Shown: piece after piece, positions 16,023 through 25,070 of the stretch
Numbering within the stretch: position 1 is the first letter of the stretch
Layout: the number at the start of each line of letters is the position of its first letter
Assembly: GCA_013286655.1 (NCBI GenBank)
Contig: JABDFG010000025.1
Span: 1 to 33,051, forward strand
DNA: 33,051 nucleotides
Reading direction: 5' to 3'
Origin: Bacteroidota bacterium
Lineage (GTDB): Bacteria; Bacteroidota; Bacteroidia; JABDFU01
The notes under the pieces: generated by a model
The model's input: only the letters and a program-made list of their open reading frames with translations
What the model was told of the DNA's origin: nothing
The model's database searches: none
Program-made: the position numbers and the translations under genes

Positions 16023-19000
16023 ATGGAAAACAAAAAAATAAAAAAGGAACAACTTTTTCCAAAGTTGAATTACCTACTGATTTTTATAATGTGTTTAATC
16101 GGGGCATTCACCCTATCACCGGTGAATGCAAAACCGGTAACTCAAGACACGGCCCAAAAGATTGCTATTGCATTTCTTAATCAACACACGGGTGCGCCCA
16201 TTTCAGGCGCATTTCTTGCTTATACAGATTTCACGGCTGCGGGAGATCCTGTTTATTACGTATTTAACATAAATTCAAATGACGGATTTATTATAGTAGC
16301 GGCAGAAGATGCAGCCAGCCCTGTTCTGGGATATACCAATAGTGGCCGGTTTAAGCTTCCTCCTCCTTCTTCAACAGCAGGTTACTGGCTTGGTAAACGA
16401 AAGTCCGAAATCATTGGAATACGATCCCGAAATCTTGCTGCTACCAGGGAAATAAATGACCAGTGGTCGGGCATTTTTAGCAGTAAAAATAATTCGGGAA
16501 GTGCCCGGATGGCTTCTTCAAGTGTTTCTCCTCTTTTGACTACTACCTGGGATCAATCCCCTTATTATAATGCCTTATGTCCTGGCAGTCCGAATTCAGT
16601 AACCGGTTGTGTAGCTACGGCCATGGCACAAATAATGAAATTTTGGAGCTTTCCGGCAAAAGGAACAGGATCCAGCTCTTATTGTGATTGCACTTCGGAT
16701 GGATTCACCGAAAACTACGGAACATTATCTGCCAATTATGGTAGCACCACGTATAACTGGTCAAATATGCCCAATAATGTCACCTCGGCAAATAGTGATG
16801 TAGCAACTTTAATGTATCACTGTGGTGTAAGTGTTCATATGGATTATAGCCCCACAGAAAGTTTATCATCCATGTTTGGCGCTCCCGCTTGTTCCCAGAA
16901 TGCCTATGTCAGCTATTTTGGATACGACTCAACGTCTATACGCGGTATATACCGAACATTAATGACTTATTATACGGACTCGGCCTGGATTAATTTATTG
17001 GCTTATGAGTTAGGCAAAGGCAGACCTGTTCAATACATGGGTACAGATGCAACAGCGGGTGGTCATTGCTGGGTTTGCGATGGATATGATGCAAGTGATG
17101 ACTTTTTTCATATGAATTGGGGCTTTGGAGGACTCTACAATGGTTATTTTTCGATAAATTCTTTAAATCCCGGAACCAATGATTTTGCATTGGATGAGGG
17201 TGCACTTGTTGGAATTCAGCCATTACATGCATTACCGCCAGTGTCAGATTTTATGGCGATAAGCGCAACCAGTTTATGCGGGCCAGGGGCAGTACTTTTT
17301 GAAGACCTGAGTTCCAATTATGCCACTTCATGGTCATGGACTTTCAGCGGCGGAAATCCCTCAACTTCCGGTTTGCAAAATCCGGTTATTGCTTATTCAA
17401 CTCCGGGAACATATGCTGTTACGTTGATTGCCAGTAATGGTCACGGAACCGGAAGTACAATGACAAAAACAGGTTACATTACAGTTCTTCCTACAAGCAT
17501 GCCAGCCAGTTGTATTCCTCAAACAATAGTGATTGGCGTACAAAATAAGGAGAATGAAAATACAGACATCGGTATTTCAAACGTCACGCTTAATACGATT
17601 AATAATAACAGTGGAAGCGCTGCAGGCGATGGAGGCTATGTTAATTTTTCCTGTTCCGCTTATACTACTTTACAACCATCCACTTCTTATACGGTTAATG
17701 TTACGGTAGGATTATATAACGACGAATATGTGAATGTTTATATTGATTATAATAACAATGGAGTATTTACCGATCCGGGAGAACAGGTATTTCAGGGGAC
17801 TACTGCATCAATGGGTCTTCAAACGATTCATTTTGTAACTCCTGCTTCACCGACAACCGGCAGCTATTTAAGAATGCGGATTATGGATGATATTTCTCCA
17901 ATCCAAAATTCATGTACCGATTTATCCTACGGTCAGGCAGAGGATTACGGCATTTATTTTAATACGGTTTGTACAGAGAGTGCTTCTGCCACAGTTATTT
18001 CAAATGAGATCTGTAGAGGTGGCATTACTGGAAGCGCATCCGTTTCTGTTAACGGAGGGACAGGTCCTTATTCCTACTTCTGGACGGGAGGAACTACTGC
18101 CCAGACCGCCACTGGTCTTGTAGCAGGTTCCTATGTCGTTACCGTTACCGATAATAAAGGATGTACTGCAACAAGCTCGGTCAATATAACGCAGCCTTCT
18201 ACCATAATAACTACCTCCATTACATCCACTCCATTTAATTGCGGAACAAAAAACGGAATTGCCACGGTAACAGCCTCCGGAGGAGGAGGAACTTACCATT
18301 ATACCTGGTCACCCGGAGGTGAAACAGGCGTAAATACCACATGGACAGGCTTGGGGAACAATGTGGTCACAGTAACTGATAATTTGGGCTGCCAGGTTAC
18401 GGCAGCATTAAGTATTGTTTCAGGGAGCAATAATCAATATTCTTATGCCTCTCTTCCAATTCCTGTTATACTTAATTCTGATTCCTCCTATTATGTTGTA
18501 AGTCACGAAATGAATTGCGGAGATCAGTGGTACGATAATAATACAGCTGTGACAACGGGTGCAGGAGCAACAATTCCATCACCTGTTTTTGCCAATGACC
18601 TCTCTCCCAGGTCATGGGGCTTCAACGGGACCGCAAACCATAGCTATGTGCCAGTTGATTTTCAATACAAAACGATGAGTTTTGTCACCAATAAAACGCT
18701 GGGTACCCTGCGAAATAATTATTCAGGCTGGGTGGGTATGGAAGTTCAGGTAGGAGCAACACCCATTACGGTAAATTCACTGGGTCGTATTTTCGTAACC
18801 GGGAACGCAGGTTCACACAGTATCAAAATTGTACTGGCCAGCACGGGTCAGGATGTCCCCGGAGGTTCCGTTACCTTTCAACCAGAAGGAACGAATGGTC
18901 AATATACATATGTCTCTCTTCAAAGCCCGATCACACTTAATGCAAATACAACCTATTACATAGTGAGCCATGAGGTAAAGGGAGGAGATCAGTGGTACGA

Positions 19001-20306
19001 TAACAATACCGCTGTTACAACGACTTCATCAGGAACAATTCCCTCCCCTGTTTTTGCCAATGATCTCTCTCCTCAAACCTGGGCCCTTAATGGAAATGCA
19101 GGTCATAGTTACGGGCCATTGGATTTCCAGTACACGGTTACTCAAAGTAATTTTATCAGTTCCAGGACCCTTGGCTCCTTACGCAATAATTATTCAGGTT
19201 GGGTAGGCATGAAGGTGCAGATCGGCTCTTCACAACAGGAAGTCTCCGCACTGGGTCGCATTTACATTTCTGGCAATGGCAATGCACATACCTTAAAACT
19301 TGTACAGGCCGGGAATGGTCAGGATGTTGCTGGAGGCGCTGTAACTATTATGTTTATGGGGCCATCTTTTACAGACTCCATTCATATCGTCCCTTCTAAT
19401 TGCCGGCAAAGCAACGGAAGCGCTACAGCAACTGCTTTGGGTAGTTGTGGTGAACAATTTTCTTACCAATGGAGTAATAATGCAATTACACCTGCTATTT
19501 CTAATCTGGCTCCGGGATACTATACGGTAACCATTACAGATCCGAATGCCTGCAGTATTTCTTCAGGAATCACAATTACTGATATAGGTGCCGGAACAGC
19601 CAATGCATCAGTCATAACAAATGTGAATTGTTTTGGCGGAAACGATGGAAGTGCAACAGTTAATATGACTGGTGGTACTATTCCTTATACGTACAAATGG
19701 AGTAGCGGATCAACTTCTCAGACAGCCGATAGCTTAAGTAATAATTCTTATATGCTAACAGTTACGGATCATAATGGATGTCAAAGCAATTCTCAGGTAG
19801 TGATTACGGCCTTATATCAACTTCCCCCGGTACCGGTAATAACCCAGAACGGCAACACACTAACATCAACTTCCTCCAGTTCTTACCAGTGGTACCTCAA
19901 TGGCGCCATCTTGTCTGGCGCAACTTCACAACACTATATACCTGTTTCCAACGGACATTATTCAGTTCAGGTGACCAATTCTAATGGATGTACGAATACT
20001 TCCACTCCCTATAACTATGACGCTACCGGATTGAACGAATTATCGGGATTAACTGAAATTTCATTATTCCCAAATCCCGCTGATGTCAAAAGCATTCTGG
20101 AACTTAATTTGCCAAAACAATCAGATATTGTGCTTGAAATTTATTCTATTTCGGGATTGCTATTGGAAAAATCGTTCACCGGAAAACTAAATGAAGGCAA
20201 GAACCAGATTGAATTAAATACCCTGAATCTGGCAAGTGGTATATACTTATTGAGAATTAAATCAAATGATGATATAAAGAGCACACGGTTCGCCATCGTT
20301 CATTAA
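16023..20306 (+). CDS. C10 (SpeB-like) cysteine peptidase, multidomain, T9SS tail
   Basis: The ATG at 16023 gives 1427 residues; an in-frame TTG at 15999 is less likely. The order is: signal peptide (1-36), inhibitory Spi-type prodomain (about 37-165), C10 peptidase (about 170-395) with nucleophile Cys196 in TGCVATAMAQIMK, His348 in GGHCWVCDGYD and the HMNWGFGG motif, PKD-like domain (about 400-480) and GEVED domain (about 490-630). SprB-like repeats follow. Then comes a duplicated module with GGDQWYDNNTAVTT and LGRI--(S/T)GN motifs (about 780-1080), more SprB repeats, an Ig-like segment and a type A T9SS tail (LFPNPAD). The enzyme should be secreted as a zymogen and activated by loss of the prodomain, as in SpeB and interpain. 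Both catalytic residues are present. Confidence 0.9.
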   Translation: MENKKIKKEQLFPKLNYLLIFIMCLIGAFTLSPVNAKPVTQDTAQKIAIAFLNQHTGAPISGAFLAYTDFTAAGDPVYYVFNINSNDGFIIVAAEDAASPVLGYTNSGRFKLPPPSSTAGYWLGKRKSEIIGIRSRNLAATREINDQWSGIFSSKNNSGSARMASSSVSPLLTTTWDQSPYYNALCPGSPNSVTGCVATAMAQIMKFWSFPAKGTGSSSYCDCTSDGFTENYGTLSANYGSTTYNWSNMPNNVTSANSDVATLMYHCGVSVHMDYSPTESLSSMFGAPACSQNAYVSYFGYDSTSIRGIYRTLMTYYTDSAWINLLAYELGKGRPVQYMGTDATAGGHCWVCDGYDASDDFFHMNWGFGGLYNGYFSINSLNPGTNDFALDEGALVGIQPLHALPPVSDFMAISATSLCGPGAVLFEDLSSNYATSWSWTFSGGNPSTSGLQNPVIAYSTPGTYAVTLIASNGHGTGSTMTKTGYITVLPTSMPASCIPQTIVIGVQNKENENTDIGISNVTLNTINNNSGSAAGDGGYVNFSCSAYTTLQPSTSYTVNVTVGLYNDEYVNVYIDYNNNGVFTDPGEQVFQGTTASMGLQTIHFVTPASPTTGSYLRMRIMDDISPIQNSCTDLSYGQAEDYGIYFNTVCTESASATVISNEICRGGITGSASVSVNGGTGPYSYFWTGGTTAQTATGLVAGSYVVTVTDNKGCTATSSVNITQPSTIITTSITSTPFNCGTKNGIATVTASGGGGTYHYTWSPGGETGVNTTWTGLGNNVVTVTDNLGCQVTAALSIVSGSNNQYSYASLPIPVILNSDSSYYVVSHEMNCGDQWYDNNTAVTTGAGATIPSPVFANDLSPRSWGFNGTANHSYVPVDFQYKTMSFVTNKTLGTLRNNYSGWVGMEVQVGATPITVNSLGRIFVTGNAGSHSIKIVLASTGQDVPGGSVTFQPEGTNGQYTYVSLQSPITLNANTTYYIVSHEVKGGDQWYDNNTAVTTTSSGTIPSPVFANDLSPQTWALNGNAGHSYGPLDFQYTVTQSNFISSRTLGSLRNNYSGWVGMKVQIGSSQQEVSALGRIYISGNGNAHTLKLVQAGNGQDVAGGAVTIMFMGPSFTDSIHIVPSNCRQSNGSATATALGSCGEQFSYQWSNNAITPAISNLAPGYYTVTITDPNACSISSGITITDIGAGTANASVITNVNCFGGNDGSATVNMTGGTIPYTYKWSSGSTSQTADSLSNNSYMLTVTDHNGCQSNSQVVITALYQLPPVPVITQNGNTLTSTSSSSYQWYLNGAILSGATSQHYIPVSNGHYSVQVTNSNGCTNTSTPYNYDATGLNELSGLTEISLFPNPADVKSILELNLPKQSDIVLEIYSISGLLLEKSFTGKLNEGKNQIELNTLNLASGIYLLRIKSNDDIKSTRFAIVH

Positions 20307-20437
20307 AAACCAGGCACTTTTTTCAGCTTGTCTCTAAATTTATCCCCTTATCTTTTTAGCTGTTGGTTTCACATTGGTTGAAAGCTCCTTTCACCGATTA
20401 AACTCCAGCCCACACCGATTTTAATCCTAATCCGGCT

Positions 20438-20467
20438 TTTCGGAAGTACAATAAGATGTTACTTTTG
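20438..20467 (+). promoter_or_regulatory. Promoter of the first MFS gene
   Basis: TACTTTTG (20460-20467) matches the -7 consensus fully; TTTC at 20438-20441 lies 18 nt upstream as a weak -33. The leader to the ATG at 20506 would be about 30 nt. Confidence 0.5.
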
Positions 20468-20505
20468 TGCCGGAAGAAACTTAACAACAGACTAAATTGA
20501 AGACG

Positions 20506-21738
20506 ATGGAAAAAGAAACTACCCCGACACTCAAAAAATTTGCACCTTCCCAGGTTATTGTCATTATTCTTCTTGCACTAACTCAGTTTACGGTAGTTCT
20601 TGATTTCATGGTGATGTCACCACTTGGGGACATGCTGATGAAATCGATGGACCTGAGTACCACACGTTTTGGTTTTGCGGTATCCGCGTATGCATTTAGC
20701 GCCGGCATTTCAGGCTTGCTCACCGCAGGCTTTGCAGACAGATACGATCGCAAAAAACTATTGCTCTTTTTTTATGTAGGCTTTATCTTCGGAACGCTGT
20801 TTTGTAGTCTGGCAAGTTCTTATCCGACACTCCTCATGGCCCGTATTATTACCGGCCTGTTTGGAGGTGTTATCGGATCCATATCGATGGCGATTGTTGC
20901 AGATCTTTTCCCACTGGAAAAACGAGGAAGGGTCATGGGTTTTTTGCAGATGGGATTTGGAGCGAGCCAGGTATTGGGGATTCCCATCAGTCTTTACATA
21001 GCAAACCTATGGGGCTGGCAATCACCATTTCTAATGATCGTTTGTCTGGCCGCTGCAATATGGTGCATTATCCTATTTAAACTCCAGCCAATCACCAAGC
21101 ACCTGGAAGTAAAAAATGACAGGAATGTACTTCACCACCTTTGGCATACCATCCTTCAGCGCAAATACAGAATTGGATTTTCAGCTACTGCTCTGCTTTC
21201 AATAGGAGGATTTATGATGATGCCTTGGGGAAGCGCATTTTCCATCAATAACCTGCACATTACACAGCAACAGCTCCCGATTTTATTTATGGTAGGAGGA
21301 GTTAGTTCGCTGATTATAATGCCAATGATAGGAAAACTAAGTGATAAGTTCGACAAGTTTACAATATTCGCATCCGCATCTGTCTGGATGATCATTTTTG
21401 TTTTAATTTATACACACCTTACACCTGTCCCCTTTGTAATAGTACTGCTGATGCAGGTATTAATGATGATCGGAATCATGAGTCGCATGGTCCCCTCTAT
21501 GGCTTTGGCCTCAGCCTTACCTCAGCCGCAGGATCGTGGGGCATTCATGAGCATCAACTCATCATTACAACAGATAGCAGGAGGAATTGCGGCAGCCGTT
21601 GGAGGATTGATAGTAGTACAAAAAGATAAATTCAGCCCCTTGCAGCACTATGACACATTGGGATACGTTATAGTGTGTATTTCACTTGTAGGGATATTGA
21701 TGATTTACAGGGTAAGTAAATTGGTCAAGCAACAATAA
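20506..21738 (+). CDS. MFS transporter (DHA1-type drug/sugar efflux)
   Basis: The ATG at 20506 gives 410 residues; a TTG at 20497 is in frame. About 12 hydrophobic segments are visible. The loop between segments 2 and 3 has the MFS signature A (GFADRYDRKKLLL), and segment 4 has ARIITGLFGG. The family (MFS_1, AraJ-like) exports drugs, sugars or metabolites from the cytoplasm using the proton gradient. The substrate cannot be told. The gene has its own promoter and is followed by 263 bp before the marR operon, so it is probably a separate unit. The C-terminal half contains LMQVLMMIGIMSRMVPSMAL, as in other members from Bacteroidota. Confidence 0.88.
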   Translation: MEKETTPTLKKFAPSQVIVIILLALTQFTVVLDFMVMSPLGDMLMKSMDLSTTRFGFAVSAYAFSAGISGLLTAGFADRYDRKKLLLFFYVGFIFGTLFCSLASSYPTLLMARIITGLFGGVIGSISMAIVADLFPLEKRGRVMGFLQMGFGASQVLGIPISLYIANLWGWQSPFLMIVCLAAAIWCIILFKLQPITKHLEVKNDRNVLHHLWHTILQRKYRIGFSATALLSIGGFMMMPWGSAFSINNLHITQQQLPILFMVGGVSSLIIMPMIGKLSDKFDKFTIFASASVWMIIFVLIYTHLTPVPFVIVLLMQVLMMIGIMSRMVPSMALASALPQPQDRGAFMSINSSLQQIAGGIAAAVGGLIVVQKDKFSPLQHYDTLGYVIVCISLVGILMIYRVSKLVKQQ

Positions 21739-21800
21739 TCATAAAATCCATCTGTCAAATTAGCTCTCCGACCATGGGAAATTTAACCCCAACAGATAAT

Positions 21801-21865
21801 CTTATTTAAAGATAAGTTTAAGCCAGTAACCTACTCCTTCACCCATCTGCGCCAGATGGGCCAAA
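21801..21865 (+). promoter_or_regulatory. Palindrome-containing leader element, copy 2
   Basis: CTTATTTAAAGATAAG (21801-21816) is the second copy of the element at 5801, followed by AAGTTTAAG, CCTA-TCCTT and ATCTGCGC. Here the last block forms a perfect hairpin (CCCATCTG/CAGATGGG, 21842-21860). It lies about 140 bp before marR. Its role is unknown. Confidence 0.55.
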
Positions 21866-21951
21866 GAGATACCTGTTCCCCAGATTATTTGTTTCTATAA
21901 AAAGAATTCAGCCGGAAAAGTCATGGACGTCAATACAGTAAATAAAATCAC

Positions 21952-21975
21952 TATATTTGTAAGGTAACCTTACAA
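21952..21975 (+). promoter_or_regulatory. marR promoter with palindromic operator
   Basis: TATATTTG (21952-21959) is a perfect -7 element. It overlaps TTGTAAGGTAACCTTACAA (21957-21975), a palindrome with two perfect 9-bp arms around one central base. Size and position fit a MarR dimer site that blocks the promoter, so autorepression of the operon is expected. Confidence 0.75.
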
Positions 21976-22001
21976 GATAGACTAATAAGTTAAAGGTGCG
22001 A

Positions 22002-22430
22002 ATGAACACACAGGAATTATCCTCATCACTGCGGGCGGTCGTTTCTACTCTGCACAAAAGCTTACGTAAGCAAGCATCCGCAGTCAATGCATACTCGATG
22101 ACTGAAATAGACACCATTGGACATTTGTTTCGCAGCACTTCCCTTTTACCCACTGAACTTGCTGCTTTAACGAAAATAAAAACTCAGTCTATGTCACAGA
22201 TTCTAAATAAGATGGAGTTACAAGGGGTGATAAAAAGAACCCCTTCTACGGAAGACAAACGCAAAGTCTTCATTTCACTAACCCCGCTTGGAAAAAAAAT
22301 TGTGGAGAAAACCAAGTATGAAAAAGATGAATGGTTGAAAGACGCTATTGAAAAGCTACTCAGCGACAAAGAAAAAGAACTACTTATTAAAACTTTACCG
22401 GTATTAAATAAACTAAGTGAAACCAAATAG
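22002..22430 (+). CDS. MarR family transcriptional regulator
   Basis: The ATG at 22002 gives 142 residues; a GTG two codons earlier is possible. It has the winged-helix order of MarR: N-terminal dimer helix, LLPTELAALTKIKTQSMSQILNKMELQGVIKRT as helix-turn-helix (about 48-81), then the wing STEDKRKVFISLTPLGK (about 82-100) with the conserved D-x-R, and a C-terminal dimer helix. Such proteins repress efflux and detoxification operons until a phenolic or other ligand binds. A perfect palindrome lies on its own promoter. The following MFS gene overlaps the last 14 bp, so the two are translated together and the regulator very likely controls that transporter. Confidence 0.9.
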   Translation: MNTQELSSSLRAVVSTLHKSLRKQASAVNAYSMTEIDTIGHLFRSTSLLPTELAALTKIKTQSMSQILNKMELQGVIKRTPSTEDKRKVFISLTPLGKKIVEKTKYEKDEWLKDAIEKLLSDKEKELLIKTLPVLNKLSETK

Positions 22431-23697
22431 GATAAAAGATACATTTAAGGCATTCCGAAACAGAAACTATGCCTTATTTTTTAGCGGACAGTCTGTCTCG
22501 CAAATCGGCACCTGGATGCAGCGAACTGCCGTCAGTTGGGTCATTTATACGCTGACGCATTCGGCTTTTATGCTCGGACTTGCCGTTTTTGCCCAGCAAT
22601 TTCCCTCCTTTTTACTTTCGCTGTTTGGGGGTATTATAGCCGACAGGTACAGTCGTTATAAAATACTGCTGATCACTCAAACAGCATCGATGATACAGGC
22701 AATACTACTTGCTGCGTTAATTTTAACACATCATTATGTGATTTGGGAAATCCTGACGCTCAGCGTTATACTGGGCATTATAAATGCCTTTGATGTACCC
22801 GCAAGACAACCAATGGTTCACGAGATGGTCAATGATAAGGAAGACCTGGCGAATGCCTTTGCACTCAATTCGGCCATGGTCAATATGGCCAGGCTGGTTG
22901 GGCCTGCCCTATCCGGTATTGTTCTCCAGACCTTGGGCGCAGGCGTATGCTTTTCATTGAACGCACTGAGTTTTGTGGCTGTGATTACGTCGCTATTACT
23001 AATGAAATTTCCAAAACTCCATCCACCAGCCTCAAAGAAAAAAGTCGCAGCAGAGCTTTTAGAAGGCTTTCAGTATTTGAAACAAACACCTGCAATTGGT
23101 ATTTTAATACTCATGCTTATCTTCTTAAGTTTGTTCGTTTTACCCTACGATACAATTATACCCATTTTTGCCAAAGTGATTTTCAAAGGCAATGCTGCTA
23201 CTTTTGGCTATATCAGTAGCTTTATGGGCTTAGGAGCTATTTCAGGTAGCCTGTTTTTAGCCTCCGGAAAAAAGGAAAGCCGCCTTAAAATTATTTTGCT
23301 AACCAGCGTTGCAATTTTAGGAACAGGGCTAATCTTCTTTTCCCATATAAGTTATTTTCCGGCTGCTATGCCCTTTGCCGTTCTAATAGGCTTTGGGTCA
23401 CTGACACCGATGACGGCAATCATCACAATTATACAGATGGAGGCTGCTGCTCACATGAGGGGGCGTGTGATGAGCTACGTCGCCATGAGTTTCTTTGGAA
23501 TGTTGCCTTTGGGAAGCCTCCTCACCGGGATTATTTCTCAACAAATTGGAGCACCCAATACGCTCCTTTGTCAAGGCATAATGGCACTTATCATTATCGC
23601 CCTGTTCTCAAAATTTCTGAGAACGGGGAAACCAAACAAGAAGAGCAATACAGATCAAATTGAAACAGCAGAAGACCTGGTAATAGAAAAAATTTAA
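22417..23697 (+). CDS. MFS transporter (MFS_3, EntS-like exporter)
   Basis: This is 426 residues starting at GTG 22417, inside the end of marR; no ATG fits before the first helix. The start AFRNRNYALFFSGQSVSQIGTWMQR is characteristic of the MFS_3 group (PF05977), which includes the enterobactin exporter EntS and macrolide exporters. About 12 membrane segments are seen. Signature A appears as GGIIADRYSRYKILL, and DVPARQPMVHEMV follows segment 4. It should export a small compound across the inner membrane, controlled by the preceding MarR. The charged C-terminal tail (about 25 residues) is cytoplasmic. Next comes an isochorismatase-like gene 30 bp downstream. Confidence 0.9.
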   Translation: MKPNRIKDTFKAFRNRNYALFFSGQSVSQIGTWMQRTAVSWVIYTLTHSAFMLGLAVFAQQFPSFLLSLFGGIIADRYSRYKILLITQTASMIQAILLAALILTHHYVIWEILTLSVILGIINAFDVPARQPMVHEMVNDKEDLANAFALNSAMVNMARLVGPALSGIVLQTLGAGVCFSLNALSFVAVITSLLLMKFPKLHPPASKKKVAAELLEGFQYLKQTPAIGILILMLIFLSLFVLPYDTIIPIFAKVIFKGNAATFGYISSFMGLGAISGSLFLASGKKESRLKIILLTSVAILGTGLIFFSHISYFPAAMPFAVLIGFGSLTPMTAIITIIQMEAAAHMRGRVMSYVAMSFFGMLPLGSLLTGIISQQIGAPNTLLCQGIMALIIIALFSKFLRTGKPNKKSNTDQIETAEDLVIEKI

Positions 23698-23727
23698 TGA
23701 ATCATTAACCAATAAAAACAATAAAAA

Positions 23728-24294
23728 ATGGAACCGAACAAACAAAACAACACCGCCCTGCTTGTAATGGATATGCAGACTACCATTCTTGGAATGCTTC
23801 CGGAAGTCAAAGATTTTACCGGAAAAGTAGCCAAAGCCATAACAAATGCGCGTACTAAAAACATTCCCGTCATCTATGTGGTAGTTGGATTCAGACCAGG
23901 AACACCCGAAATAAGCATGAACAATAAAGGTTTCGCAGCAAGAAAGGAAAGTATGGCTAAGGCCAATATGGATGAATGGATGAAAATTGATACTTCCGTA
24001 GCGCCGCTCCCAGGCGAAATCATAGTTACAAAACGCCGTGTAAGTGCATTTACAGGAAGCGACCTGGAGGTAGTTCTGAGGGCATTGGGTATACAGCATA
24101 TAGTGCTTTCCGGCATTGCCACCAGCGGGGTTGTTTTGTCAACCCTTCGCGAAGCAGCGGACAAAGACTTCCGCATAACCGTATTGTCTGATTGCTGCGC
24201 AGACGGAGACCAGGAAGTGCACCAGGTACTGACTACCAAAGTTTTTCCACGTCAGGCAGATGTAATTACATCAGAAGAATGGGGTAAAATGTAA
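23728..24294 (+). CDS. Isochorismatase-like hydrolase lacking the catalytic cysteine
   Basis: This 188-residue protein has the isochorismatase fold (PF00857). Asp15 (LLVMDMQ) and Lys102 (VTKRRVSAF) of the usual catalytic triad are present. The third position, normally Cys in G-x-A-T-x-x-C-V, is Val135 here (GIATSGVVLSTLREAAD). Cysteine-less members include true isochorismatases such as PhzD, while amidases of the family need the Cys. So this is likely not a nicotinamidase-type amidase; it may hydrolyse a vinyl ether or act in another way. It is the third gene of the marR operon, and a role in changing or disposing of the exported compound is inferred. Confidence 0.85.
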   Translation: MEPNKQNNTALLVMDMQTTILGMLPEVKDFTGKVAKAITNARTKNIPVIYVVVGFRPGTPEISMNNKGFAARKESMAKANMDEWMKIDTSVAPLPGEIIVTKRRVSAFTGSDLEVVLRALGIQHIVLSGIATSGVVLSTLREAADKDFRITVLSDCCADGDQEVHQVLTTKVFPRQADVITSEEWGKM

Positions 24295-24319
24295 ACCCTG
24301 TTTAATTCAGACAATTTCT

Positions 24320-24327
24320 TATTTTTG
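24320..24327 (+). promoter_or_regulatory. -7 element before the 128-aa membrane protein
   Basis: TATTTTTG fully matches TANNTTTG and lies 26 bp before the ATG at 24354. No clear -33 was seen at the right distance. Confidence 0.45.
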
Positions 24328-24353
24328 CGAGTATAATTTTTAATATCAAAAAA

Positions 24354-24740
24354 ATGAACCCATCGCCTGAATATGTACCCGGAACCTGTAACATTGGTCC
24401 CGCAGAAATAAAAGCACGCAGAAAGGCTGCTGTATTTTCACTCGTATTAAGCATTGCAGTCATTCTCCTGTTACTCCTGGTTGATGCGAACCGAATTTGG
24501 CGGCTCATTCTATTTATTCCAGTCGCTTCACTTGTCGTTGGCTTTCAACAAACCTATTTTAAATTTTGTGTGGGATTCGGAATGAAAGGACTATTTAATT
24601 TCGGAGATCTTGGAAAAAACGACACCATCGAACAAGCCGAATTCAGACAAAAGGATCGTAAGAAAGCCCTACAAATGATCGTGACCGGAATCGTAGCTGG
24701 ATTAATCGTAGCCATACTATTCTATCTTCTTCCGTTTTAA
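24354..24740 (+). CDS. Membrane protein, 128 aa
   Basis: The N-terminus YVPGTCNIGPAEIKARRKA precedes three hydrophobic segments (about residues 26-43, 47-65 and 107-126). A hydrophilic stretch between the second and third carries NFGDLGKNDTIEQAEFRQKD. The start motif with Cys and the acidic loop occur in short membrane proteins of Bacteroidota annotated only as hypothetical, as far as I recall. It has its own -7 element, so it need not belong to the marR operon 59 bp upstream. It is an inner-membrane protein of unknown function. Confidence 0.7.
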   Translation: MNPSPEYVPGTCNIGPAEIKARRKAAVFSLVLSIAVILLLLLVDANRIWRLILFIPVASLVVGFQQTYFKFCVGFGMKGLFNFGDLGKNDTIEQAEFRQKDRKKALQMIVTGIVAGLIVAILFYLLPF

Positions 24741-25070
24741 AGTTTCTTCCGATCAAACTATCTAAAAACTCATTTATTGACCTCCTGAAAGAAAAAAAAT
24801 GAGCCGAACTTATCATTGCGTTTGAATTCGTATGATGTAATTTAAAGTATTAAACTGGAGTGGAGGAGTCAATTATACCATTTTGGGTACATTTTGGGCA
24901 TACTTTGGCCTACTAGCCTCAGAAACGAATTACTTGAATATTATGTGAAATTTGGATACCTGAACAGTAAAGAAACAATTCATTTCCCGATGTCCACTAA
25001 AATTCCCTGTCATTTTATAAAGATGAGTAAGAAACTTGGGTAGCTTATTCCTAAGGCAAGGATTAAAGCT
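24741..25070. other. Gene-free stretch of 330 bp
   Basis: No coding frame of credible length, RNA fold or repeat array was found. The only pattern is a threefold ATTTTGGG-like unit at 24880-24912 with 11-bp spacing, without a following gene on that strand. The stretch lies between convergent genes. Confidence 0.5.

Noticed and set aside
18000-18299. Minus-strand 99-aa frame inside the peptidase gene
   Set aside because: Ser/Gly/Cys-rich translation of the antisense of SprB repeats; no start context or family.
20411-20441. TTTTAAT near 20413 as a fifth array
   Set aside because: Only one heptamer matches and there is no 11-bp series. The gene behind it has an ordinary promoter.
23608-24239. 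Minus-strand frames of 163 and 121 aa over the isochorismatase-like gene
   Set aside because: They are antisense shadows of a clear family member.
24880-24912. Threefold ATTTTGGG-like repeat at 11-bp spacing
   Set aside because: It differs in sequence from the TTTTAAT arrays, has no -7 element at 10 nt and precedes no gene on its strand. Probably chance.
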